Shown piece by piece: positions 1 to 6,471 of a stretch of DNA of 10,509 nt. The DNA lies in the NCBI GenBank assembly GCA_015494035.1, contig WGBZ01000361.1, positions 1-10,509 of the forward strand. Reading direction: 5' to 3'. A model generated the notes under the pieces. The model saw only the letters and a list, made by a program, of their open reading frames with translations, was not told the origin of the DNA and did no database searches. A program made the translations under genes and the position numbers. Within the stretch, counting starts at the first letter, position 1. Every line of letters begins with the position of its first letter. Source of the DNA: Lysobacterales bacterium (GTDB lineage: Bacteria > Pseudomonadota > Gammaproteobacteria > Xanthomonadales > Marinicellaceae).

Positions 1-51
1 CTGCCCGCTTTCGCCCCTGGGCGGACGGGCCAATGGGTTAGCGCCGGCGCC

Positions 52-122
52 AGGGAAGCGCTGATCGAACCTGGACATTTCAGGTATGAGAGGCGAGTTC
101 ATGATTCGATCAGGGCTTCCCT
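52..122. repeat. Short MITE-like inverted-repeat element at the end of smg
   Basis: Two 18-bp arms, 52-69 (AGGGAAGCGCTGATCGAA) and 105-122 (TTCGATCAGGGCTTCCCT), are inverted copies of each other with one mismatch and enclose about 35 bp. The right arm supplies the last two bases (AG) of the smg stop codon TAG at 121-123. The arms match the ends found at 4999-5013 and 10044-10208, so this looks like a very short non-autonomous element of the same family. I see no clear target-site duplication and no coding capacity. The preceding bases 1-51 hold no gene, only a GC-rich imperfect hairpin (GCCCG at 3-7 with CGGGC at 26-30, plus an inner CGCCC/GGGCG stem). topA, often the next gene after smg, is not visible in these 120 bases. 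Confidence 0.6.
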
Positions 123-600
123 AGTGTTCGTAGTTGACTGGTGAATCAAACAGCAGGCTTTCCAGGGTGGCAAATGCGTGCTCCTGACCTGGCTGTGAAA
201 ACAGGACGATCAGGGCAATCCACTGCAGGTCTTCGGTGTTAATGTCCTCGATCTCCAGCATCATGACGCTATCAATCAGAATTTCCCGTCGCGCCGCGTC
301 CAGAATGCCGGTGTTTTCCAGGTAGTAAATGAAATCCTGACACTGTCGGTCCAGCTTTTCCTGCTCGCTGTCGGAAAAAACCCGTAGTGAACGGGCGGTG
401 ATGTTCTCGTTCAGTTGCACCGTGTCGTAATGGCTGGACAGGCTTTCCAGCCAGTCAAAGGCCTTGTCAATGGCCGGAGAAGAGAAGCCGGCTTCACGCA
501 GGTTGTTGTGCACCTGTGAGCGGTCGATGGCCTGTTCGGGGTTGTCGTACAGGTAATGCTCGAACAGGTACAACAATAAATCGATAATGTTTTCGTTCAT
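121..600 (-). CDS. smg: Smg family protein (DUF494)
   Basis: This 159-residue protein matches the gammaproteobacterial Smg family in length (E. coli Smg is about 157 residues) and in its opening, where MNENIIDLLLYLFEHY resembles MFDVLMYLFETY. It also shares the acidic, helical character and a DAGF/EAGF-type segment followed by an aromatic WLE motif (here EAGFSSPAIDKAF then WLESL). The biochemical function of the family is not established. The start ATG (598-600) overlaps the dprA stop as ATGA, so the gene is probably translationally coupled to dprA, the conserved arrangement. Its stop codon TAG runs into a short inverted repeat. No signal peptide or membrane segment is seen, so a cytoplasmic protein is expected. 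Confidence 0.9.
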   Translation of the reverse strand: MNENIIDLLLYLFEHYLYDNPEQAIDRSQVHNNLREAGFSSPAIDKAFDWLESLSSHYDTVQLNENITARSLRVFSDSEQEKLDRQCQDFIYYLENTGILDAARREILIDSVMMLEIEDINTEDLQWIALIVLFSQPGQEHAFATLESLLFDSPVNYEH

Positions 601-1763
601 AAGCGAGTGTATTGTGCGCCTGGCAGGGATTCAACCGTGCCTTCCAGCTCCAGTATTAACAGAATGGAGGAAACTTCGTTTGCGGTCAAGCCGCTTTTGG
701 AAATTATTTGATCGATGGGGGTTGGGTCAAAGCCAATCAGATTCAGAATTTTTTGCCCCTCCGGGGAGGCGGCACTATAGGCCAGCTGCTCGGGGGAATC
801 AAGCACTGGCGGGCTTTTTTGCGTGGATTCCGCCGCCTGCAGGCGTTTTTTCAGGTCACCGGCCAGGCGTTGGCTCATGGGGCGGATTTCTTCCAGCATT
901 TCCGAGGCTGACTCCACCAGCCGCGCGCCCTGTTTGATCAACTGGTGACAGCCTCGCGCGAGCGGATTGTGAATGCTACCGGGAATGGCCATGACGGGTC
1001 GGTTCATTTCCATGGTTAGCCTGGCCGTTATCAGGGAACCGCTCTTGAGACCGGCCTCACACACCAGGGTTCCCAGAGACAGCCCGGCAATCAGCCGGTT
1101 GCGACGGGGAAAGTGGCTGGCCGCCGCCGGGGTACCCAGGGGAAATTCAGAGACCAGAGCGCCGTGGCGGGCAATCCGGTGGGCCAGTTGCCGGTGAGCG
1201 GCTGGATAAACAATGTCCAGGCCAGTGCCGGTGACGGCAATGGTGGTGCCCCCGGCATCCAGTGCTGCCTGGTGCGATGCACCATCCACGCCCAGGGCCA
1301 TGCCGCTGGTGACGGTCAGCCCCACACGGGCCAGTTCGCTGGCAAAATCGCGCGTGTTGCGTAGTGCGCCTTCGGTGGCGTGGCGACTGCCAATAATGGC
1401 CACCTGCGGTTGCACCAGGGTTTCTGCCTGCCCATGCACAAACAGGGCCGCCGGTGGCTGGGGGATTTCCCGCAACAAGGGCGGAAACAGGGCATCCTCG
1501 CGGGTGATGAAGTGATTGCCTGGTTGTTGCAACCAGTCTAGGTCACGCTGTATGGCGGATAAGTCCGGCGAGCGCAGGGCCTGCTGGGCGGCAACAGGCA
1601 GCTTCCACTCCGGTGGGAAACGTGCTCGGCCAAAGGCCTCCCGGGGTGATTCCAGCTGTGCCATGAGGCGGTTGATGCGCACCGGGCCCAGCCCCGGGGT
1701 GCGTATCAGCAATAACCAGGCTTCGGTTTCTGTCATGCTGGCAATATAGGACAAAGACCGCAT
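597..1763 (-). CDS. dprA: DNA-processing protein DprA
   Basis: DprA binds incoming single-stranded DNA during natural transformation and loads RecA. The Rossmann-like DprA/Smf domain spans roughly residues 85-290, with the family signatures IIGSR (123-127), VTSGMALGVDGASH (151-164), FPRRNRLIAGLS (218-229), SGSLITA (241-247) and PGS (261-263). An N-terminal helix-hairpin-helix-like stretch (LLLIRTPGLGPVRINRLM) precedes it. A C-terminal winged-helix-like region lies at about 330-385 (PTPIDQIISKSGLTANEV). The total of 388 residues is normal. The first ATG (1761-1763) sits at the end of the upstream terminator's U-tract and has no Shine-Dalgarno. A second ATG at 1734-1736 (MTETEAW) fits the homologous N-terminus better, so the true start may be there. 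The stop overlaps smg by 4 bp. Confidence 0.93.
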   Translation of the reverse strand: MRSLSYIASMTETEAWLLLIRTPGLGPVRINRLMAQLESPREAFGRARFPPEWKLPVAAQQALRSPDLSAIQRDLDWLQQPGNHFITREDALFPPLLREIPQPPAALFVHGQAETLVQPQVAIIGSRHATEGALRNTRDFASELARVGLTVTSGMALGVDGASHQAALDAGGTTIAVTGTGLDIVYPAAHRQLAHRIARHGALVSEFPLGTPAAASHFPRRNRLIAGLSLGTLVCEAGLKSGSLITARLTMEMNRPVMAIPGSIHNPLARGCHQLIKQGARLVESASEMLEEIRPMSQRLAGDLKKRLQAAESTQKSPPVLDSPEQLAYSAASPEGQKILNLIGFDPTPIDQIISKSGLTANEVSSILLILELEGTVESLPGAQYTRL

Positions 1764-1794
1764 AAAAGCAAAAGGCCCGCTAACGCGAGCCTTT
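1764..1794 (-). terminator. Rho-independent terminator after the LysM gene
   Basis: On the minus-strand transcript AAAGGCUCGC and GCGGGCCUUU pair around a GUUA loop (stem arms 1785-1794 and 1771-1780). The stem is complete only in this orientation, where the odd position becomes a G-U wobble, and a U-rich run (UUGCUUUU) follows. It lies about 27 bp after the LysM gene's stop and directly abuts the first possible dprA start. dprA-smg therefore depends on read-through or on a promoter I cannot identify. Confidence 0.75.
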
Positions 1795-1821
1795 TGGATT
1801 TGTCAGCCGAGAGAGCCGGGA

Positions 1822-3042
1822 TCACGGCGTGCGCACGTAGTCGTAAAGTTTGACCGGTCGCTTGCCCTCGGTGATGATGGCGTAACTGATGTGCGGCGTG
1901 GTGCGGAACACCATGATGTGGCCCACGGGCTCTTCCGGCAGGGTGACTTTGGCCTTGGCCGGTTTGAACAGGGTTTTGAGGTCACCTTTGGGGTGCATGA
2001 TTTCATCTCGGATCACTTTTTCCGGCCGGTTGACCTGAAACACATCACCCACCTGCACGCCGCTGGTGCTGCCGCGGTTGATGGCAACCACCTGCCATTT
2101 CCCGGCCCGGAAAAGGGCATTGTTCAGCGCCACAACGCGTACGTTGTCATCGTTGACCTTGCCAGGCTTGGGAAAGAAGTACGGATTGTACTGGTTGTTG
2201 TTCAGCGGCAGGATCAAGTCACCGGCACGCACCTCCTGTTTGCCGCCATGGATCATCAGGGTGGCCACGTCCTTGTCCACATTGGTGACTTTGGCCGTGG
2301 CGATATCGGCTACTTCATGACCCAGGATTTTGACGTTTTCCCAATAGGGGCGGTTGATGTAGTTTTTCCAGAAACGCCCCAACACCTTGTCAAGAGTGTG
2401 CGGGCTACTCAAACGCCACTCCTTGGATTTAACGGCACGTTCATCGGACTCATCCCAGGGGTAGTGCAGGGGCACCTCGTAATAAGTTACTGTCGGGTGT
2501 GCCACCGCAAACGTTTCGCCTGGGTGTGCGTCTAGGTTGCGTACGTAAATGGCATAGGGTGATGCGCCCATGACGCGATCTTCACCTATGGCCACTACGT
2601 AAGGCACGTTTTTCAGCTCTTCATCCGACAGGATACGTAGGTCTTCCAGAAAAGGCTTGATGGCATCCAGAGGAATGGCGGTAATGGCCTGGTCGTGATC
2701 AATGGCTCGTGCCTGTGGTCCCAGCTTGACCGTGGGATGACCGCGCTCCAGTCGAAGTTGCGGCTTGCCATCCACGTAAACCAGGCTGATGCGGTCGCCC
2801 GGATAGATTAAGTGCGGGTTTTCAATCTGGGGGTTGGCGTGCCAGACTTCCGGCCACAGCCAGGGGGACTTGAGAAACCGGGCCGAAATATCCCACAAGG
2901 TATCACCTTTCTTCACCACATACACATCCGGGTGCGACGGGTTGAGCTCCACCCCCTGACTGTTTGCAGGCTCCTCACCGGCGAATGCCGCCCAAGCGGC
3001 CAGCCAAAACAGCGCTGCAATTAAATGTTGTTTTTTAAGCAT
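1822..3042 (-). CDS. Exported LysM-domain peptidoglycan-binding protein
   Basis: A 406-residue protein with an N-terminal signal peptide (MLKKQHLIAALFWLAAWAAFA, cleavage after AFA at about residue 21). A LysM domain follows at about residues 40-90: VYVVKKGDTLWDISARF, then WPEVWHANPQI and HLIYPGDRISL. The remaining 300 residues have no motif I can name. LysM domains bind the glycan of peptidoglycan, so a periplasmic cell-wall-associated protein is expected. A LysM gene between dprA and def is a recurring gammaproteobacterial arrangement. I chose the ATG at 3040-3042 because AAAGGG lies 9-10 bases upstream. An in-frame TTG three codons earlier (3049-3051) overlaps that spacing and is less likely. 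The gene is divergent from def. Confidence 0.88.
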   Translation of the reverse strand: MLKKQHLIAALFWLAAWAAFAGEEPANSQGVELNPSHPDVYVVKKGDTLWDISARFLKSPWLWPEVWHANPQIENPHLIYPGDRISLVYVDGKPQLRLERGHPTVKLGPQARAIDHDQAITAIPLDAIKPFLEDLRILSDEELKNVPYVVAIGEDRVMGASPYAIYVRNLDAHPGETFAVAHPTVTYYEVPLHYPWDESDERAVKSKEWRLSSPHTLDKVLGRFWKNYINRPYWENVKILGHEVADIATAKVTNVDKDVATLMIHGGKQEVRAGDLILPLNNNQYNPYFFPKPGKVNDDNVRVVALNNALFRAGKWQVVAINRGSTSGVQVGDVFQVNRPEKVIRDEIMHPKGDLKTLFKPAKAKVTLPEEPVGHIMVFRTTPHISYAIITEGKRPVKLYDYVRTP

Positions 3043-3072
3043 CGCTAACAACCCTTTGATTTTAAAGTGAGT

Positions 3073-3203
3073 TTAGTTTAGCCATTTTGGGTGCCGAGTA
3101 AAACAAAAAATTGTGATACATCCTTCAGATTAACTCAAAAAGGCGGGTTTTTGCGCGAAATCAAGGGGCGTGTTCTCTCCCGCAGTCAAATCGGCTAAAC
3201 TAA
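3073..3203. promoter_or_regulatory. Divergent LysM/def control region with mirrored -10-like boxes
   Basis: The 187-bp gap between the LysM gene and def holds no gene. An 11-bp sequence, GGCTAAACTAA, occurs on the plus strand at 3193-3203 and as its exact inverse at 3073-3083. Each copy lies about 27-31 bp upstream of the start codon it faces. TAAACT is a plausible weak -10 box. For the LysM direction a TTTACT lies 16 bp upstream of it (3097-3102, minus strand), a fair -35. On the def side I find no good -35. The region may equally be a pair of operator half-sites. Confidence 0.35.
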
Positions 3204-3229
3204 CCCTTTGACAAACCTGATGAGACTTC

Positions 3230-3736
3230 ATGGCCATTTTGCCCATACTCACCTTGCCTGACAAACGCTTGCGCACCAAGGCCAAAGCGGTGGAAACCGT
3301 GGATGAAAGCATTCGCCAACTGGCCGATGACATGCTGGAAACCATGTATGCCGCGTCCGGTATCGGTCTGGCGGCCACGCAGGTGGATCGCCACATCCGC
3401 CTGGTGGTCATGGACCTGTCGGAAGAAAAAAACCAGCCCCTGTGCTTTATCAACCCGGAAATCACAGCAGCGGAAGGTGAGCAGGTGTGTGAAGAAGGCT
3501 GCCTGTCCGTGCCGGACATCTACGCCAAGGTCAAGCGTGCGGAGCGTGTCAGGGTCAAGGCACTGGATAAACACGGAAAGCCTTTCGAAATGGAGGCCGA
3601 TGGCCTGCTGGCGGTGTGTATCCAGCACGAGCTGGATCACCTCGAAGGCATTGTTTTTCTTGATCGCCTGTCGCCGCTGAAGAAGAAAATGGCCCTGAAA
3701 AAGCTGCAGAAACAGGCCGCACTCAGCCCGGCTTAA
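3230..3736 (+). CDS. def: Peptide deformylase
   Basis: Removes the formyl group from the N-terminal methionine of new proteins; cytoplasmic and normally essential. All three catalytic motifs are intact: GIGLAATQ (residues 44-51), EGCLS (89-93, metal-ligand Cys91) and HELDH (133-137, metal-ligand His133 and His137, catalytic Glu134). These positions correspond to those of E. coli Def. The length of 168 residues is normal. The start ATG has a modest purine-rich GATGAGA upstream. In many relatives fmt (methionyl-tRNA formyltransferase) follows directly. Here the next gene is convergent can, whose 3' end overlaps def by 14 bp, so def stands alone. Confidence 0.97.
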   Translation: MAILPILTLPDKRLRTKAKAVETVDESIRQLADDMLETMYAASGIGLAATQVDRHIRLVVMDLSEEKNQPLCFINPEITAAEGEQVCEEGCLSVPDIYAKVKRAERVRVKALDKHGKPFEMEADGLLAVCIQHELDHLEGIVFLDRLSPLKKKMALKKLQKQAALSPA

Positions 3737-4364
3737 CCGTTGAGTCCGCATCCAGTGCTTGCAATTCTTCCTGGTTGGAAACACCACAGCCCAGGTCGGA
3801 AATCAGGCCATTGCCCAGATCGTAGATCCAGCCATGCACGTTCACCGTCCGCTGCCGATTCCAGGCATTTTGCACGATGGTGCTGTGGGCCACGTTCTTG
3901 ACCTGTTCAATGACGTTCAGTTCGCACAGGCGCCCGAAGCGCTTTTCTGCGTCCAGCGGCTCCAGCTCGGCAGCGTGAAAGCGCTGAGTGTCCTTGATGT
4001 GCAGTAACCAGTTGTCAATCAGGCCGTGTTGGTGGTTTTCCATGGCGGCGCGAATGCCGCCACAGCCATAGTGGCCGCACACAATGATGTGCCTGATGCC
4101 CAGCACCTCCACCGCGTATTGGATCACGGACAGGCAATTCAGGTCGGTGTGCACCACGGCGTTGGCAATGTTACGGTGCACAAAAATTTCCCCCGGAGCC
4201 ACGCCCACAATCTGATTGGCGGGCACCCGGCTGTCAGAGCAGCCAATCCATAGGTAATCCGGGTTTTGCTGGCGCGAAAGCTGCTCGAAAAAATCCGGCT
4301 GCTGGCGCCGGATGGCGTCCGCCCACTGGCGGTTTTTTTCGAGCAGGTGCTTAAGGGTTTTCAC
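3723..4364 (-). CDS. can: Beta-class carbonic anhydrase
   Basis: Zinc enzyme interconverting CO2 and bicarbonate in the cytoplasm. The motifs [26 protein letters not shown] and CGHYGCGG are those of E. coli Can. I chose the GTG at 4362-4364 (giving [11 protein letters not shown], 213 residues). It has AAAGG about 10 bases upstream, and it places the zinc ligands at Cys42, Asp44, His98 and Cys101, with Arg46, exactly the E. coli Can numbering. An upstream in-frame ATG at 4383-4385 would add seven residues and lacks a Shine-Dalgarno. The C-terminal part ([32 protein letters not shown]) also matches. The 3' end overlaps def by 14 bp in convergent orientation. The gene is separated from the upstream minus-strand gene by a terminator, so it must have its own promoter within 4365-4444, which I could not pin down. 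Confidence 0.96.
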   Translation of the reverse strand: MKTLKHLLEKNRQWADAIRRQQPDFFEQLSRQQNPDYLWIGCSDSRVPANQIVGVAPGEIFVHRNIANAVVHTDLNCLSVIQYAVEVLGIRHIIVCGHYGCGGIRAAMENHQHGLIDNWLLHIKDTQRFHAAELEPLDAEKRFGRLCELNVIEQVKNVAHSTIVQNAWNRQRTVNVHGWIYDLGNGLISDLGCGVSNQEELQALDADSTVKPG

Positions 4365-4444
4365 AATAAAGGTGCCTTTGGCCATAGTAGTAAAACAGGA
4401 TAGAGCTTACCGAATGTGCTTGGCGATTCCTACCCTGAATCCAT

Positions 4445-4468
4445 AAAAAACCCGGCTTGAGCCGGGTT
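4445..4468 (-). terminator. Rho-independent terminator of the small membrane-protein gene
   Basis: A perfect 8-bp stem, AACCCGGC with GCCGGGTT around a 4-base loop (arms 4461-4468 and 4449-4456), is followed on the minus-strand transcript by a run of U (the A-tract at 4445-4450). It lies 25 bp after the stop of the gene at 4493-4795 and isolates that gene from can. Confidence 0.85.
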
Positions 4469-4492
4469 GAATTTCGATGGATTCATTAAAGC

Positions 4493-4795
4493 TTATTGGG
4501 TGGTTTTGTTTGTTTCCTGTTCGCGGATGGCTTCCAGGTTGTCGTTGATTTCGTACAGCACCTTGAACGTTTCGAACCAGCCTTTGAGCGCCAGCACGGC
4601 AATGGCCAGGGCCGTTATGGTGAGAAACAGGTTTTCCCATGGGAAGTAGGGATCAGTCAGTGGCACATCAAAGGCGTGGTTAAACAACACCCAGGCAGAA
4701 CGGGCCACAATAAAAATCAACAAGATCCAGAAAAGCATGGAAACCTTGTGGATGTCAGTTTTAATTTTCAGGTTAAAAGTGTCTTTCAAGCTCAT
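4493..4795 (-). CDS. Small two-helix membrane protein of unknown function
   Basis: I do not recognise this 100-residue protein. It has a short basic N-terminus (MSLKDTFNLKIKTDIHK), a first hydrophobic helix at about residues 20-38 (MLFWILLIFIVARSAWVLF), a short loop with PLTDPYFPWEN, and a second helix at about 55-71 (LFLTITALAIAVLALKGW). A charged, probably helical C-terminal tail follows (KVLYEINDNLEAIREQETNK). A strong Shine-Dalgarno (GAGGAG, about 7 bases before the ATG), a recognisable promoter and a clean terminator show that it is a real monocistronic gene. It shows no motif that suggests a function. Confidence 0.8.
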   Translation of the reverse strand: MSLKDTFNLKIKTDIHKVSMLFWILLIFIVARSAWVLFNHAFDVPLTDPYFPWENLFLTITALAIAVLALKGWFETFKVLYEINDNLEAIREQETNKTTQ

Positions 4796-4833
4796 GCGGG
4801 ACTCCTCAGGCTGAAGTAAAGGTTAACCGCTAG

Positions 4834-4861
4834 ATTATGGCGGCTAACGGCAATAAATCAA
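4834..4861 (-). promoter_or_regulatory. Sigma-70-like promoter of the small membrane-protein gene
   Basis: On the minus strand TTGATT (4856-4861) is followed after 16 bp by CATAAT (4834-4839), matching the -35 and -10 consensus at 4/6 and 5/6. It lies about 40 bp upstream of the ATG at 4795, with the GAGGAG ribosome-binding site between. This is a pattern match only. Confidence 0.5.
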
Positions 4862-4881
4862 GCAGCCGAGTCTGTCACAGA

Positions 4882-5013
4882 TCAAGATTGCTCCAGGTTT
4901 TCGCCAATGGCTTTGATGTTTTTATGCCGCTTGAACAGCATAACCAGTAGTTCGCACCAGTTGGCTGAAAAGGCAGGGGTAATAAATAGAGCTGTTGTCA
5001 TCAGAGCTTCCCT
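4882..5013 (-). repeat. Solo repeat end with a 39-codon reading frame behind it
   Basis: On the minus strand the sequence begins AGGGAAGCTCTGATG (5013-4999), the same terminal motif as the elements at 52-122 and 10044-10208. I find no matching opposite end nearby, so this is a lone or degraded end. The AGGGA and the following ATG form an ideal Shine-Dalgarno and start for a 39-residue frame (4882-5001, starting MTTALFITPAFSANW and ending AIGENLEQS). It has a hydrophobic start and a basic middle (FKRHKNIK). I do not recognise it; it may be a relic or chance. The rest of the gap 4796-5077 holds only the upstream gene's promoter and no other gene. Confidence 0.35.
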
Positions 5014-5077
5014 GGTTGCCTCTGCGGAAAGGCGGCTTGCCGTGTTGCAACCAGTGCTTAAGGGCAATAGCGGCTTA

Positions 5078-5872
5078 TCACCCCCTGTTTTTCCGGGGGT
5101 TGCGCGAATTCCGGTTTCTGCGCATAAACAGCCAGAACCCACTGATGGACAGAAAAACCAGTGCGGCGGCGGCCAGGTCGTTCAGCCACCAGGTGCCCAG
5201 TAAACCCGCGTGCCAGGAAAAAATCACTTTCTGCCAGCTCAGCAGATTCTTGCTGATGTGGCTATTGACGAGTGCTCCGGGAAATTTTTTCGGGGCCGGT
5301 GGCCGTGATGCATGGCGATTGTGGCTGGGGTCGGCAGCCAGAGGCGCTTCAGCCAGATATCCTGTGACCAGGTCGAAAGCGAACGAGCCATCCGACGTGT
5401 CGAGTATCAGGGCGTTGTTATCCAGACTGATGGACTCAATGGGTGTTGGCAGGCCATCGAACGCGTCCCATTGATTTATCAATTCACCGGTCGGTCTCAG
5501 TTGCCAGATTTCGCTGGAGAAAACCAGCCACAGGTGCTGGTTGTCCGGGCTCTTTCCGGCAGAAAACACCGCCAGTGGTTGCTCAGGCAGGTCAAGCCAC
5601 TGCCGGTTGCCTACCGGTAGCCGGAAGATGCGCTGGCCGAATTGCTGTATTTTCACCGGGTCGCTTTCGGAGCCTGACACCGGGTCATAAGCCCAAGTCG
5701 TGGGTGTCAGGCCATGCAACGACAATAACCAGGCGGAGCGGACCGGCTTTTTGTCCAGCCCCCAGTCTTCGGCGTGCTGCAACAGCACGCCGCTTACTGC
5801 CAGCAGGACTAACCAAAAGGCGGCAATAACGCCCAGCCAACGGTGGGTTTTGCGAATCCAGCGCGGGTTCAC
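5078..5872 (-). CDS. PepSY-type inner-membrane protein, short two-helix form
   Basis: A 264-residue protein opening with KTHRWLGVIAAFWLVLLAVSG, the N-terminal hallmark of PepSY-associated membrane proteins, with a helix at about 14-33. A roughly 190-residue presumed periplasmic region follows. The C-terminus carries FSWHAGLLGTWWLNDLAAAALVFLSISGFWLF (about 218-249), the family's His-plus-helix end, then a basic tail. His10, His33 and His221 lie near the membrane ends and are candidate heme ligands (inference). Larger relatives with four helices, such as FpvG and FoxB, act in reduction or release of siderophore iron. The GTG start overlaps the stop of the FMN-protein gene as GTGA, so the two are coupled. 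Its likely job is to pass electrons across the inner membrane to the FMN protein. A GC-rich hairpin (5080-5100) overlaps the stop codon. Confidence 0.8.
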   Translation of the reverse strand: MNPRWIRKTHRWLGVIAAFWLVLLAVSGVLLQHAEDWGLDKKPVRSAWLLSLHGLTPTTWAYDPVSGSESDPVKIQQFGQRIFRLPVGNRQWLDLPEQPLAVFSAGKSPDNQHLWLVFSSEIWQLRPTGELINQWDAFDGLPTPIESISLDNNALILDTSDGSFAFDLVTGYLAEAPLAADPSHNRHASRPPAPKKFPGALVNSHISKNLLSWQKVIFSWHAGLLGTWWLNDLAAAALVFLSISGFWLFMRRNRNSRNPRKNRG

Positions 5873-6471
5873 GGTTGTTTTTCCAGTTTCGCAGCCTTTT
5901 GCTTCAGCCAGTCGGCAGCCAGCAGGGCCAGCGACACCTGTTTTTTAAGGGCATTGACAGACAAGGTGGCGCCGCTGATGCTGTCAATGGTTTTGTGCAG
6001 GGCGCCCAGGTGTTCTCTTTCCAGGCCTCGAAACTGATTCAGGAACCAGTCCGCTTGCACTTCACCACCGCGAGATTCCCGGTAAGTGATAACGCGCACA
6101 CGCTTGACCCGGCCGTTGCGGATTTCAATGGCGGTGGTAATGGGGCGCTCCTTGCCGATTTCGTTCAGCAGCCAGACGCTGTGGCTGGCATCGCCCCAAT
6201 AGCGTAGCGATCGTGTTCGAACGGGCCTTTGTAACAGTTTTCCGGCTTCGTTCCTTTGTTGCTCGTTTAGCCACAGCCGTTGTACCCGGGGCCTGTCGCT
6301 GCCAAAGGACTCCTGCAGAAAGTGCAGAAACTCATCAGGCATGGCTGCCTGAGCCGGGGTGCTGACGAGCAAAACAAACAGACAGCCCAAAAGCCCGATC
6401 AAAAACCGGGCCTTGAGACTATCAAGACGCATCATGGCCATTGGCAGGGCAGGGCAGAAAGCATTTTTCAT
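5869..6471 (-). CDS. Periplasmic FMN-binding-domain protein, ApbE substrate
   Basis: Reading from the ATG at 6469-6471 the product is 200 residues. A signal peptide (RFLIGLLGCLFVLLVSTPAQA, cleavage AQA-A) shows export. The C-terminal part carries DSISGATLS, the FMN-binding-domain motif in which ApbE links FMN by a phosphoester bond to the threonine of S/T-G-A-T (about residue 169 here). The upstream segment (TTAIEIRNGRVKRVRVITYRESRGGEV) fits the same domain. The protein is short, with a single flavin site, so it probably acts as a small flavin electron carrier. The ATG overlaps the porin stop (TGATG), and its own stop overlaps the PepSY start, so three products should be made together. A later ATG pair at 6430-6435 would shorten only the signal peptide's n-region. 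Confidence 0.88.
   Translation of the reverse strand: MKNAFCPALPMAMMRLDSLKARFLIGLLGCLFVLLVSTPAQAAMPDEFLHFLQESFGSDRPRVQRLWLNEQQRNEAGKLLQRPVRTRSLRYWGDASHSVWLLNEIGKERPITTAIEIRNGRVKRVRVITYRESRGGEVQADWFLNQFRGLEREHLGALHKTIDSISGATLSVNALKKQVSLALLAADWLKQKAAKLEKQP

Noticed and set aside
3..30. GC-rich imperfect hairpin at the left edge as a terminator of smg
   Set aside because: The stem is interrupted and no U-run follows in the minus-strand direction within the window.
1891..2535. Plus-strand frame of 214 codons opposite the LysM gene
   Set aside because: The minus-strand product has a signal peptide and LysM domain; the plus-strand frame has no Shine-Dalgarno or motif.
3208..3213. Perfect TTGACA as a -35 box for def
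   Set aside because: A -10 at normal spacing would fall inside the def coding sequence, so it cannot drive a normal def mRNA.
3130..3787. Overlapping minus-strand frames opposite def
   Set aside because: def has all catalytic motifs on the plus strand; the antisense translations are low in similarity to any known fold and rich in His and Gln.
5080..5100. Hairpin ACCCCC/GGGGGT at the end of the PepSY gene as a terminator
   Set aside because: The stem is 6 bp with a 9-base loop, it lies within the last codons and stop, and no U-run follows on either strand. It is noted as a possible 3' structure only.
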